Of a DNA stretch of 64,000 bases, positions 1 through 14,380 are shown in pieces (position 1 is the stretch's first letter; every line of letters begins with the position of its first letter). The notes beneath the pieces are model-generated. The model was not told where the DNA came from and searched no databases. It saw only the letters and a program-made list of their open reading frames with translations. The stretch is from Clarkia xantiana subsp. parviflora (taxonomy: Eukaryota; Streptophyta; Magnoliopsida; Myrtales; Onagraceae). Position numbers and translations under genes: made by a program. Location: NCBI GenBank assembly GCA_036873135.1, contig JAPTYO010000002.1, positions 62,001 to 126,000 on the forward strand. The letters run 5' to 3'.

Positions 1-1085
1 GGATGTGGTTTAATTGTCCCAAACGTTGTTTAAGAAAACAAATCACCTACGCTAATTATCGTTCAAACTAGCCAGTTCACGTGTCATCAACCGCACTTAC
101 CACTAATTAATAACATTTATACAACATTAGAATGTAAGGTTAAGTTGAGTTTAGGGTTTTTAATCATCCAATAAGTGAATTTTATTAGAGATTCATTAAA
201 ATGAAGTTAAATTTATTTTAACTTAATTTTTCAGTCGTTACGTTATAGGAGAAAATGAATCAAATTTTAGAAGAGAATTTGGAATTAAATAAACTCAACT
301 TTCTTGTGCATTTTACAGCTCAAAATTACTTATTGTGTCCTGTGACATAATAACAATATAATACACATTTGAATCTAGAAGCCATAAAATTAGCTGTGAA
401 AGTCATAATAGCCAATTTCGCTACATGTCATTATCTATCAGTTTTTATATTGGGGATCAAATTCATCTATATATATATATATATTCAATTGGAGTTTATT
501 CTGATAAATTTTAATAGTAAAGTTTAAGCCAGGCGAAGCTGAACCTATATTCTAAAAGCTAGTGTCAAGTTGGAATGTTTAAGAAAATGATTTGGGTGCA
601 ACAAGTCCTCAAAAACTCAAAAACATACAGAACATGTTATAATTACTAATTTACCCTAAACCTTAACAAAATCTCAAAACGAGAAAATCAAAAGACCATT
701 ATATGTTATTCATAAACATTTGTAAAAGAATAATTGAATCTACCTAAGTTTAGTGTGTATATATATAGTTTCCAACGCCCAAATTTCCCTATGGTGGTCA
801 GCCCAAACAACTACGATAGGATTCTTGTCTGGCTGACCAACATCAATACCCTAGGGTTTAGCAAACCAAGTCCAATCTAAGTACAGGGTTTAGCATTAAT
901 TCCTTTCTCCATGTATCTTTATTACAACATTTAAACTTTTGACAAAAGCACCCCATATAGTAGACATGGCTAAGCTTAATCCCACTATTACTATTACAAG
1001 TTGGAAGGAAATGATCGCGTAAAATGAAATATTTCATTGGAAAATTTATTCGGGTTGGTAGGACCTGCTTCGACCGACCGCTTAC
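1..1085. other. gene-free AT-rich stretch downstream of the phosphatase gene
   Basis: No ORF with recognisable protein character is present on either strand. The stretch contains short TA runs near 470-483 and 765 and a single telo-box-like motif near 850. It lies beyond the stop codon of the sucrose-phosphate phosphatase gene on the minus strand, so its right end probably contains that gene's 3' UTR. Confidence 0.5.
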
Positions 1086-3970
1086 TTAGTATAACCATGT
1101 TCCTTCATCTTTTCCTCTTGATTCCTCCGACCAGGTTTCATGCATATGCATCAAACTAGCGCTATCTGACTCACTATTTTTCTGAAACCCATCAAATTAA
1201 TCCTCCGTTAATAAAATCTAGCTTTCCAATTTCTTCTGAGGAGTAGGGTAAGTAATCGTACCTTGAAACTCAATATGACGGTGCAGATGCAACTCCGCTG
1301 CTCCTCACCTTCAACAAGGAACACAACCAGTTGTCAATAGATAGAAATGATGCAATATCATAATTTCATCTGTTGCTCTTAAGATATTCATATTATATAG
1401 GGTACACTATAAATGATCAGATTTTGCAAAATAATCATGTCTGTTTCATGTAATTCCTGTTCCTGTGGTTTTGAATTTTTGTTCTCTGTAAATGGGGTTG
1501 GTGGCAGATACAAAGTAGGTCATTATAACAAGTTGGAGGCTTACCGGACATCTCCCACTTCACAAACTTCACCAAGTACGACTCTGAACTGATCTTTGAT
1601 GCTAGAACACGATCCACCCAAACCCTATATTGTTTCCCTTGTTGGTCTCCATACCTGCCTTCAATTGCACTTACAGCATCACGTAAAGGAAGCTCAACGC
1701 CAGATGGATGAATAAATGAACCAGATGGATCCTGCTCACAAGAAGAAAGTAATAATTGTTTTAACAGCCAGCATATATTTGATTTGCTTTCAAGTGCTAA
1801 GCTCCATCTCCTCATTGGCATTCAAACAAAGGATTAACGGAGAACCGCAAATGGTACTAAGATACCAACATCAGCAAGAGACGAAAGGGCAGTGATATCT
1901 AATACCTACTAGCTTCTATATTTATCATAGTCATGAACTTATGTGCAGCAAATGCTAAAAGAGAAGTGAATTGTTCAAGTATATTATACTCTAACTCTGT
2001 CAAACTCTCTTACTTGGTCAAATAAGGCATCAGACTGCTTGTACATTTTCAAAAGGGAAGAAGCAAGTGTAGGACTTGATGTAACTTGTTGCACAGGACA
2101 AACCAAGACTAAATAACAACCACCTCAGGTTATCATATCAAGTATTCCATGAACACAAACCAATTACATACACACTAGTACAGTGACCGTCATTTTATAA
2201 TGGGGCCATGAGAACATGTGCATGTGAAATTTAAGCTCAATCATCCAGCAGAATGACTATGTAATCAATTTGTATAAAAGATATTAGGTTCACATCGTAG
2301 CACAGACTGAAACTACGAATTCACTGAACATGCAGAAAGTCGATGTCAGTAAAGTAGCATGTATGATTTAGGATCAGTATAGATACTACGTGTAGGACTT
2401 AAGATGCCGAGAAAAAAAATTCGGACTCAAGAAATAGAACCTTGCATTATGAAATATGTGTATCAAGTGCTTCTGAATACTATTTATCAGAGATTCTGCA
2501 TCCAAGTTCAGATGTATGATTTTGATGACTACGAAAGAGAAAGGGAGTTTAGACATACGCAGTATGCTTTTAGAGCTGCAATGTACTTCCCGCGATCCTC
2601 AACTTCTGCACGCCTAAATCTTTCATATAACAAATTGAACTTTACTACTTCATGACTAGCGTTTGTCTTCTCCACTTGGCTATTTGAATTGTCAACCACA
2701 TCTCTTGGTGATATATTTGGACCTAGACCAAAGTGACCAATTGCCTGAATGATCCCTGCAGCGCACGTTTCAGAGGCGTGGATTATCTTTGGATTATTTT
2801 TAGCATTTTCAGCATGCCATTGCAACAGCTCTTCTTGGGCATTGCTAACCTGCAGGAAATGGTGTTTTGTTTAACAGCAAATTAAAAATTGATAGATGCC
2901 ATAAGAAGGCTACGAGATAAACTACCCACCATAACTCCATATACATCTGGAATACTGAACAGTTCAGCATCATTTCCAGAGTCACCACATACAAGAGTGT
3001 TATTGGGTAGCTTTCCTTCTGCCTTAAACTTCTGGAGTAGGTAAGCCAAAGCCTGTCCTTTTCCAGCTCCTTGGGGCAATATATCTAAGTCCATACCTCC
3101 ACTGTATATTATTTTCACATCCAACTGTCAAAAGGAAATCAAGAGCCCTCTTTAGCTGTAGCACCTTAAAATCGGTCAAAAAGTTCAGAACTGTAAAGGC
3201 TTAACAAGAATCCAGCAGCATCAGAACCTTGTGGTCCTCAAGAACACTACTAAAAGAACCACCACCAGGACTTACCCCACGGTTTCTAATTTTTTCTGAA
3301 AGCAACTTCATCACATCCTGAGCCTTGGTTTTATCAACAAAAAAACTGACCTTGTGAGCTCGTTGCTCTGTTTCGGGCTGCATCACACGATTCAGTTAGG
3401 CATTGCATAATGAAACTGACTTGCTTCAATGAAATTAATCAACCTTTCTCTATATTCCGTCAAACAAACGAGTCTAGAAGATGGATCTGATCTGAAGCGA
3501 ACAAGAAAAGGTCTCTAAGTGGAAAGAAAAACCTGAAGAGTAAGTTCAGGCAATTTGCTTGCTTCCTCCAGAACTATGTCTTTGTCCCACTTCTGATTTA
3601 AAACTTGAACCCAACCATTATCAGGCACCATTGCATTACCATATGTTATCTCTGTCCCAACAGACATAATGGTTATGTCAGGAGTTAACATTGGTTTTTC
3701 TTTCCTCAGCTGCTTGTAAAGCATAGGCGACCTTCCAGTTGAGAAAACAAGCAGTGAATCGTGCCGATAATTGGATTCCCACAAGGCATTGAACCTGAGG
3801 ATGGAAAGGTTCTCAGGATCGTGGTGATCGACCTGCAATGAATAACTTTTTTAAATAAGTCCAATCAGCAAATAGATACGAATCAACGACAAGTAAGCAG
3901 GATTACGAACCATCGTATGGTCAAGATCTGATACAATCATTAGTCGGGCAGAATGAGCGAGTCGATCCAT
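1086..3970 (-). CDS. SPP: sucrose-phosphate phosphatase, 8 coding exons, 425 aa
   Basis: Removes the phosphate from sucrose-6-phosphate, the last step of cytosolic sucrose synthesis. Coding exons on the minus strand are 3970-3911, 3832-3533, 3377-3276, 3124-2930, 2849-2559, 1731-1545, 1308-1262 and 1181-1086. They sum to 1278 nt, giving 425 aa, the usual plant SPP length. The N-terminus has the HAD nucleophile motif [18 protein letters not shown] (Asp15 and Asp17), then [15 protein letters not shown], a lysine-containing [11 protein letters not shown] segment and [12 protein letters not shown], which together are the HAD catalytic set. The C-terminal half ([25 protein letters not shown]) is the plant SPP-specific domain. 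The last two exons are small and encode GEEQRSC and MHMHETW, matching the family C-terminus. A non-coding leader exon probably ends at the donor near 4440, followed by a leader intron. The acceptor of exon 6 is ambiguous by one codon. Confidence 0.93.
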
Positions 3971-3989
3971 CTTGCTTCTTCTCAACCTT

Positions 3990-4439
3990 TTTATTAAAAT
4001 AAGAAGACCAGATTAGAGTATGCAAGTATTACAGACTCAACCTTATAAAGCAATTTACAACCATTAACAAATACAAAACAGTGACTCCATCAAAGCACAG
4101 AAAATCAATAAATTAAAATCTGTCAGTAACAAAAAATAAACATAAGCATAATTTGAAGCTTAAATAACATTTATTAAACAACATAATTGAAGATTGCAAA
4201 AATATACCAAGTACTTCATATGAAGAACGGTTACATCTCAAAACACAGCAACAGTAAAAAAGAGACAAAAAGATACGGAAAATGATGGATTAGAAGAATA
4301 TCTGGGCTGATTCGTCATCTGCAGCTTCAAATCAAGCTAAGAATTCAATTTAATACGCTGCAACTCCTAGTTCGCATGCATGCTCTCACCATCAGAAAAA
4401 ACAGGGGATCATAATAATCGAGAAAAACATCAAGAGTAC
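3990..4439 (-). other. probable 5'-leader intron of the SPP gene
   Basis: On the minus strand a donor (GCAG followed by GTACTC) sits at 4440/4439, between the upstream leader region around 4450-4680 and the ATG at 3970. The DNA between is AT-rich and non-coding. An acceptor shortly before the ATG is likely, but its exact position is uncertain. Confidence 0.45.
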
Positions 4440-4689
4440 CTGCTTGAATTCAATCAAACTGAATGGAGGAGGCCGAAACTACCTCAAATGGTTAACAGTT
4501 GGGTGAGTTGATACTGATAAACGGCACAGAGACGTATATGATTCGTGATTGAGAGAGCTTGGTGGTTTAGGATGAGATAGGGAATCCGATCCGCATCTTC
4601 CTTTGTAGGTTGGTCCTCAAAAAAATAACTAGAAAGTAGGCATCGCCCACGTCCAATTCCCAGACTGGCAGACTCACTCAATACGCTTC

Positions 4690-5685
4690 GATTAAAAATA
4701 TTTTATCAAGTAATTAAAAGGAAAAACTTATTATTATATATATATATAAATAAAATGGGGCGAAATATTTGGTTAAGATATGTCAGATCCGTCGACGAGT
4801 GCACAAACACAAATGCAACCTAACCATATATCCTCTCTTATTATTATACGAATTGATGAATTTGATATTAGTTTAATTATCAGCCTTAAACTTACCACGA
4901 GTTTGCTGCACAATCTCGAATAAAGTAACTATTATCTTAGTTTATGTTAATTTAAACGAGATTTAGTTCTGACAAATAAATAAATACGCATTAGGGATCC
5001 CTATGCTATGGGCTATGAATTACGGTCTAGTATTGAAAATATTAATATATAATATAAATATTAATAATTATAATTATAATGCTAAAAAAGTAGAATATTC
5101 GAGGACCACTAGAAAACTTTTTTTTTTAATTAATGTGTGGATTTTGTAATAATAAAGCATATTAACATTAAATAAATGGCTTGCGTAATAATAATAATAA
5201 ATTAAAAAATGTTGGATTAATTATACAACTTGTTTTGACTCAAATGTTGTGCAATATTTTAGTTAGATAAAGACATATATGGTATAACCTAATTAAATTA
5301 TCGCTTTGGGCAAAAATTCATTTTTAATATTACATATATATATATATATAATTCTTGATTAAATTGTTATATAAATGTATGTAATAAGTTAGAAATGCAT
5401 AATATGATATGCCATTGTAAAGCTTTTCACAACAAAATTACATAATATTATGAAAGAGCTCACTCGACAACCTCTTTTGTACTGTACGCAAGCAAGAAGT
5501 TAATAAGCCCTAAAAATGGGTAAACAATAGAAGGATATCTATTGCCATTGCTTGGTGACCCCTATTCTCTCTCTCTCTATATAACAACAAGAAATCAATT
5601 GATTTCAAGTTGTACTTTCTCTAATACTATCATAAGAAGAAGAAGAACAAAACAAAAGGCATGAATCTAATTACTCTGCAGTAGT
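4690..5685. other. AT-rich intergenic region with TA runs
   Basis: This is the spacer between the upstream end of the SPP gene and the 3' end of the kinase gene. It contains TA dinucleotide runs around 4735 and 5334-5351 and several poly-A/T tracts. I see no coding signal or transposon ends. The right end (about 5500-5690) is probably the kinase 3' UTR. Confidence 0.5.
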
Positions 5686-5691
5686 AGCTCA

Positions 5692-8012
<2,321 letters not shown>

Positions 8013-8590
8013 CAAAGGATACCGAAAATTGAGCCCAGAAACCCTAACTTGCTTGCCTCCACCATCAAAATTGATCTAAGATCGGGTCTAGGGTTTTCAT
8101 ATATGAGCTCCAGCCTATACGCAATTGAATCTAAGCAGCTCGAAAGCTAATGAAACTCAAAATGCCGCTGCAGTCTAACCGTATAGCTAATCATCGGAAT
8201 TGAGAAAGTCACCTGTTTGCGGACCTCCGATGGAGAATCGAGGGGGTGTTGTGAAGCGATTGAAGAGTCCAATTAGGACCTAGTTAGTGAAAGATTGAAG
8301 AACGCAGGAAGGAATGAATTCAATGATGTCGTCCCAGATGTTTTTGGCTTCTTCCATGATTCATGATTCAGTTTTCAGTTAGGAAGCGGACCCCACCAAA
8401 CTATACTTCGGTATTTCCTTCTTTAACGGAACATTGGCATCTTACTCGTTTTTTCATTAACCATCGCAAGCCTTACTTAATATTATTATTTTTCGGCCAT
8501 TTTTAATATTATCACTTACCGGGATTTTTAATACTATCATTTTTAATAGTATCCATGATGATAATAATAATAAGATATAAGTATATGGTG
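8013..8590. promoter_or_regulatory. leader and upstream region of the CPK gene
   Basis: This DNA lies upstream of the kinase ATG on the minus strand. It contains a possible leader splice donor near 8213 (GCAAACAG followed by GTGAC on the minus strand), so a 5'-UTR intron is plausible. No other gene is seen. Confidence 0.35.
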
Positions 8591-8949
8591 TAGGGGTGGC
8601 AACGGATTATGGGTATCCGTCCCGATTTCTTCCCGTCGACCCGCGCCTTGCGACCCGTGGAACGGGTTTAGGTTCGCCGAGCCCCGTCGACCTGCCTCGT
8701 GCATGTATTGAACAAATATATATAATATAGTATATTATATAAAACTATATGTATAATATAACACATAGTCAAAATAAAAAAAAATAAAAAAAAAAGTTTT
8801 AATGAGTTTGGTGATTTATATTTTAATTTTGAGTTAACTTGTAATTTAAATTTGGAGCTGAAGTTGGATACGGTGAACGTAAAGCAATTTAGAGTTTATA
8901 ATAATAAACATGTCCCACGTGGAACGACCCGCCCCAGTTGACACCCCTA
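8591..8949. mobile_element. non-autonomous hAT-type element (359 bp) with 8-bp target duplication
   Basis: The ends are TAGGGGTGGCAAC on the left and GTTGACACCCCTA on the right, inverted repeats with one mismatch over 13 bp. They are flanked by a perfect 8-bp direct repeat ATATGGTG at 8583-8590 and 8950-8957. An 8-bp duplication is the hallmark of the hAT superfamily. The subterminal DNA is GC-rich (ACCCG/CGGGT motifs) and the core is AT-rich, with no transposase. The ends closely resemble the element at 54549-55156, so both belong to one family. Confidence 0.82.
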
Positions 8950-8962
8950 ATATGGTGTCCCT

Positions 8963-9138
8963 ATGCTGGGCCGACACTGACACTGAGAGACGAAAGCTAG
9001 GGGAGCGAATGAGATTAGATACCCCAGTAGTCCTAGCCGTAAACGATGGATACTGGGCGTTGTGCGTATCGACCCGTGCAGTGTTGTAGCTAACGCGTTA
9101 AGTATCCCACCTGGGGAGTACGTTCGCAAGAATGAAAC
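8963..9138 (+). pseudogene. nuclear insertion of plastid 16S rRNA gene fragment (NUPT)
   Basis: About 176 bp match the plant plastid 16S rRNA, sense strand, from the GGGCCGACACTGACAC region through ATTAGATACCCCAGTAGTCC and CCTGGGGAGTACGTTCGC to AATGAAAC, after which similarity stops abruptly. The 16S gene is about 1.5 kb, so this is a short internal piece and not a functional gene. Compared with the conserved plastid sequence as I know it, differences such as GAATGAGATT, GTGTTGTAGC and TCCCACCTGG are C-to-T or G-to-A transitions, as expected for methylated nuclear DNA. It begins only a few bases after the target duplication of the neighbouring hAT element. Confidence 0.85.
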
Positions 9139-9555
9139 GTATTTTTTTTAGAAAAGGTAGCAATACTGGAACCGATGGTTGAGTATAAAAAATGACGGCC
9201 ACTACTGGAGTAAAATCTAAGGAAACATTATCTTAATCTGACGAGATTCGCAGACTTCAATAAAGTCGTTAAACATATATTATCGAGCGTCTGTTCTTAG
9301 AAGGGACACAATTCGTAATAAAATTGGATTGTTGCATAACTTCAATTCTAACCAGAACGTCCACAAATGAGTTCTACTTAGGATGAATATGTTTGAACTT
9401 GTATATACTGAACTTGAGTAACAAATTTATGTAATACAACATAATAGACATGAATTTTAACTTAAGATCCACATTGTCATAGATAAATTGTTGGACAATC
9501 AGAATATCAGTTTAACATATAAGGACGTGATCTCCAAATGGAGAGAAAGTTTAAA
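9139..9555. other. unassigned AT-rich spacer
   Basis: Between the plastid fragment and the LINE remnant. I see no coding signal and no terminal repeats on either strand. Confidence 0.4.
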
Positions 9556-9559
9556 ACCA

Positions 9560-10115
9560 TCCATTATAGCCCATAGTTTCACAAGAAGGCTGTTAATAAT
9601 TCTAAAATTGGGAGAAGCCTGAGATTTAATTTGTGTTCAAGTCAAAGATTACTCATCCAACTCCAACTTTGTCAGTTTCCATGCAATGCCTCATTTGTAT
9701 TAAGTTTTTTTTCCACCAAAGTCATGTGGAATCCACTTAACCTAGTGGCCGCAAGTGGTGGATGTCTTTCGCATCACTAGAAACAATCCTGGCAAATAAG
9801 ATGGAAATTGTCTTTTTTTGTAGCCTCCTAGAAAAATATAGCTTGCTGACAGACATCATGTACATCATTAGTATTCTTACGTTTCCAGATATCCCATACA
9901 GCATAGAAAAAAAAAAGTTCTTAAATCTACTCCTCTAATAAAAGTGTCATTAATAGTGTACTAAAACATAATTCACCATCCCAAACGAAGAGGGAAAGAG
10001 GTAGTACAAGAGGGTCGAATTAGACAATCATCTCACACTTTTCTTGTATGGCCACAAACCCGAAGAATATGGTTAACGTCTTCTGCGTCACTAGAACAAA
10101 CCTGGTGTTAGATCA
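9560..10115 (-). pseudogene. decayed LINE-type retrotransposon, end of reverse transcriptase region
   Basis: Reading the minus strand, around 10110-10040 there is a zinc-binding reverse-transcriptase tail (zf-RVT type) reading CSSDAEDVNHILRVCGHTRKV, then a stop where Trp is usual. Near 9900 comes AVWDIWKRKNTND, the typical segment before the RNase-H-like end of plant L1-type elements, and further on WIPHDFGG. Stops and frameshifts interrupt everything, so this is an old inactive copy. No poly-A end or target duplication was found. Confidence 0.5.
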
Positions 10116-11235
10116 AGAATCGTCAGGACTTTAGCTTTCGGGAATGGATTTCAGGAAGTCGCCTTGGTAGCTCTTTTAGGTATCTGCAGAACCAAGTGAC
10201 TTATTGACATCACGAACGACGAGCGATGTGGTCTGGCAGTCGGAGCTGGGGCCGACGAAGGTTGAAGCTTGGGCGGCTCGAGCGAACGATGAGCTTTTGG
10301 TCAGCTTTTGTGTAGGAGTGCCGACAACGGAGATGGATTATAGACGACTGGGGCGAGACAGACGAAACGGCTGGGCTGGGCTCGACGAACTGCTACAGTG
10401 TGACGGTCACCGGTGGTGTGGTTTGGACAGCTGTTGTCGGAGCGAGATGGCTGGGATCTGAACGAGTGTGGCTGGAGGGTGGAACTCCGGTTGGTGAGAT
10501 GGTTTGGACCGAAGCGCAGCCACAATCTACTCTTAACATATCGAGGCGGGGATTCGATTCCCTTTCTGTCCCGATATTTTGGAAGTTTTCGAACACTATG
10601 GGATTCAGCCGTGTCAGCTTTCAGTAAACGTCATTCGCTTTTGGGTAGGCTTTCGCTGTTTGTGTGACGCCCAAGGCTGGCGTCACAGCCTTCAAGTCTT
10701 CAGATGATTCTATCGCCTAGAAGGCAATGATAAAAGTGTCTTTATTTTCAAACCCCGCTGACCAAGGGCAACGACCCTTTTTCCTGAAAATTCAATAGAT
10801 CCTTAGTAAGGGGTGAAATTCCTCAATGCAAACTGGAAGGACTATTACTTCTTTTGTCGAGTGGGTGTGTCTTGACCAATCATTCCGCCTGTTAGTACGG
10901 ATGTCCCACATTCACTAGAGGGACTATCTTCTGAGGAGTTTTTAGTGATAAGTAAGATCCATGTCGACCTCACCAAATGTTTTGATCCCTGGCATTCCGT
11001 CGACGACACCACCGAGAATGCTCTTATTCAAGCGGGCATTCGTACCCGTTGAGGTGAAATTCCTCTTAGTTGGGTAATTGTGTCTTCTATTCTTGCCGTT
11101 TAAGATTTTCTTTTCTTTTCCGTAGGCATTTTTAAGAAGTTTTTACATACTTGTGAGCATGCTAAAACTGGGGTTCCTCTGCCGAATGATGCCTCGACGA
11201 CGAGTGCTGCACAAGAAACTCATGGAGCGTCTATT
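10116..11235. other. GC-richer block of unknown origin
   Basis: This block is clearly less AT-rich than the flanks. It has overlapping short open frames on both strands (plus strand 10204-10667 and mirrored minus frames), but none looks like a known protein and none is long. It contains a 9-bp perfect hairpin stem TGTGACGCC/GGCGTCACA at 10663-10687, and a shared GGTGAAATTCCTC near 10812 and 11061. An old retrotransposon or organelle-derived piece is possible; I cannot identify it. Confidence 0.4.
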
Positions 11236-11712
11236 TTTTTTTTAAAATAATTGAAGAATATATTCATCGATATACCTGACTCTAAATTTGTGAATAAAAT
11301 AATTTTTATGGTTAAGTGAATAATAAAATTATTAAGTGAGAACGAGAAATGGAAATAACTAATGCGTGTTTTAGAAATCCATCACAAACAACTCCACTCT
11401 TATTATGAATATGAATTGAAATACTAATTACACGTGATTATTATGAGCTGAAGTTTTATAATAATTCACTTTGTGTTCTTGTTGTTTAAGTAAATCCAAG
11501 ATGCATAAACCTAAGTGAAATACATTTTTACATTTGTATGTTCTAGTAGTTATTTGTTTTAGAGTAGACTTCATTAATTTTGTTCGAGTTTGAATTGAAA
11601 AATGTATTTGATTGTTTGAGTCACATGCAACGCGTGCAAATATTTCTAGTATATATAATAACTAATAAAAGTCTAGGGTTTGTTTTTATTTTTAAATATG
11701 TAATATCATTAT

Positions 11713-11757
<45 letters not shown>

Positions 11758-12440
11758 AATTTTCATTGTTTTTTTACATTTAAATTATCATTTAAGTAAT
11801 TTTTTTAAAAAATATAATATTAATTAATTATTATAATATTTTTAGAATTTTTATAATTTTGTCAAATTATTAATTTTTAAAAAAAATTATTTTAGAATAA
11901 TAATTTTAAAAAAAATTATTGTTGAATAGGTAACAGTTCTTTAAATTAATTTTAAAGATTTTAAGCCAATTATAACCGCTTATTAACTTTATTATTTCAT
12001 AAATGCAGCATAATTAATCCAATGCAACGCTGAACCGAAGTTCCAAACTAAATAATTATAGGTTAGAGCCGTTGCAACTTGCATCAACTTATGTGGATAA
12101 ACAAAACGGCCACAATATTCATTCACATTACAAGTACACCAAAAAAAAACATAATATAAAAAGACAAAAAAAACTGTAACCAGGTGTTTTAGAATACAAA
12201 TTATACAATACTACGTATGACGTAGTCAAAAGTTCTGCTTATGGGCAAGAACTGATTCAGTTAAATAATTAGTATAAAAAAAATTGAATTTATAAATGTA
12301 AAATTTTAAATCATCAAATGAATTAATAAGAAAATTTTAGAAAAAAAAAATGTAAAAAATAAAGTGGTTAATTACTCGTGGTTCCATGGTTACTTGGTTG
12401 CGCATATGAGGAGAGAATTAATTACTCTTATCCATTGGGA
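11236..12440. other. very AT-rich intergenic DNA
   Basis: Poly-A/T tracts and a long TA microsatellite occupy this stretch. I see no coding potential. The right end abuts the 3' end of the GTD-binding gene. Confidence 0.5.
11714..11756. repeat. TA dinucleotide microsatellite
   Basis: An uninterrupted TA run of about 20 units in AT-rich intergenic DNA. Confidence 0.9.
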
Positions 12441-12443
12441 CTC

Positions 12444-14180
12444 TCATCCCCGCAATTCGGCTTTGGTAAAGCATCTCAATCGCTGCTTCTTGACCAAGCT
12501 CATATCCAGCAGTATTAGCAATCCCACATGGTGAGCCGACATCCCAAAACTGTACCTGCGTCCGCATAATCACAATCTATTTCACTAGTGTCCAGCTTTG
12601 CAATTTTTTATTTTATTTAAATGTCATTTTATGTTATTCAACTTAACATTCCTAATTATTTTTAAATTCACTTTTATTGGTTTAAGGGTAGTATGGTTAA
12701 TTTCCAAGACAAATTAAGTAGCACAAAATATAATCTATCTGTACGTACTTGCAAGGACGCTTCTTCCTCCACCATAGGATAGTAGATCCGATCCACTGCA
12801 TACGACAACAACAACACATGATATATACTAAAACTATACTGTAAATCATTTCTTTTCTTCCTACTTATTATATAATTAACAAAGTTTGATGATTACCTTA
12901 AAAACATATACGACTGAGAATCTTCTCCAGAGAGGCGGTTTCTTAGGAGGAGGCGATACAACAACATCATTATTCCTCTTACACAAACATTCAGCTATTT
13001 CTTTAAGCAATAGCAGTTGCGTCTTATCAGTCTGCATTGAAATGATCTCTTGCCGCATCGATTCCCTGTCTGCTTCAAGCGCCTGAAGCCGAGCAAACAG
13101 CTTCTTAATCTCATGATCCCCAGGCGCAAACGACTCCCTCGGCGTCGTGAAATAATCATCAAACGTCCCACAGCTTCTCGATGTCCGTACCGTCGTCGGT
13201 ATATAATCCACCGTATATACCCTGTCACTCATATCATCTCCTTCCTCCGCAGCATCTCGCACCGTCTTCAACTTCGACGGCGTCTCCACGTGCCCGATGC
13301 TCTTCAAGCTGCCGATCGTTTTCGGAGAATCCGTCGGGACTTCCAAGTACGGGTCTCTGCTCAGGGAAGAAGGGAGACTATCGGTGGAGAATCGTCGGAA
13401 ATGTCTTAACCGCCGTGGAGATTGACCGACGATCAGTGCTTTCTCGGAATCATCGATGTGGTGGATGAGGCTTTTGAATCGATGAGTCTCACCGAAAGTG
13501 GATTTCTCGATGCCAAACGCATCGTCGTTCTCCTCGTCTTCTTCGATTGAACCGTGTTTGCATTTCAGGGGAGGGTATTCATAGGCTTGGACCTCGTATT
13601 CGGGATCGAAGTACTCCTCGTTGGCTCTGTCGTGGTTGAATTCCCCATCGGCTTCTTCTTCGGTGAGGCCGAAGCTCATCATGCGGTGCTTATAGGCCTG
13701 GACTTCGCATGTTAGGGATTGAATCACCTGCTCCCGCTTGTATAACTGGTCTTGAAGGGATGACATCTCCTGCTGATCATGTCCCATCCGCTCCTCCACC
13801 AACCGCTTGAACTGCCTCGCCTCCATCTGAGCTTCCGCCTTCTCCCTCTGCAGCCTCAGAATCATGGACATGGCCTCGTTTGCAGCGGAGGAAGACGCGT
13901 TCCTCTCCTCTTCAAGATCCGAGATTAAATCCTGTATAGTCTGCTGCTGCTTATTAACCATTTCGCGCAAAATCACAATCTCGTTGTCAGATTCGATTCG
14001 GGGAGGCGAGATTTGGCCCAATCCGGATACAGAGAACAAGGCTGCAGCTCCTTCGGTTTCGTCGTCATTTTTAAGCTTGGCAGAGGGAATTGAAGGCGGA
14101 GGAAGAAGGGAGCAAGTGGGACAATCGCAATCGCAACATTTCCTGGATTCTCTCTGAGGGGAAATCGGCTTAGAATCCAT
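12444..14180 (-). CDS. GTD-binding (zein-binding/DUF593) domain protein, 480 aa
   Basis: Three coding exons on the minus strand: 14180-12897, 12795-12749 and 12555-12444 (1443 nt). After a Cys-rich N-terminus (CCDCDCPTCS) comes a long charged coiled coil at roughly residues 60-165, including EIVILREMVNKQQQTIQDL, EERNASSSAANEAMSMILRL and QMEARQFKRLVEERM. This is the signature of the GTD-binding domain found in plant myosin receptors (MyoB) and maize FLOURY1. A second coiled coil is near residue 385. The two short last exons give a hydrophobic stretch (VVYVFKWIGSTILWW), possibly a membrane anchor, and the conserved tail YSFGMSAHHVGLLILLD. An ATG further upstream in frame (14246) would add 22 residues; I prefer MDSKPISP. 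By family, a role in myosin/vesicle binding is likely but not shown here. Confidence 0.85.
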
Positions 14181-14380
14181 GGATTCAGGACTCAAGTATG
14201 AACTGACGACTATACATGATAAAACTCGGAAGAGCTTGAAGGACATGGTACCAAACTTATGGATCCCTCCTCCCTTAGCATTTCAACCTTCAATCAACGA
14301 TGAAGCCTTGAAACTTTATTTTAACAAAAAGAAAACGGGAGGAATTATCTGGGGAAAGATGGCACTTGAAAATTAGAGTG

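Noticed and set aside
847..862. Telomere-like CCCTAGGGTTTA
   Set aside because: A single telo-box-like motif; no array, so not an interstitial telomere.
8947..9129. 60-aa minus-strand ORF (MRTYSPGG...)
   Set aside because: It lies antisense on the plastid 16S rRNA fragment; rRNA-derived sequence, not a protein gene.
10204..10667. Overlapping ORFs of 74-85 aa on both strands
   Set aside because: They arise from the stop-poor GC-richer block; no family resemblance and no consistent codon pattern in any one frame.
13050..13468. Plus-strand ORFs of 95-119 aa
   Set aside because: Shadow frames of the GTD-binding protein exon on the minus strand.
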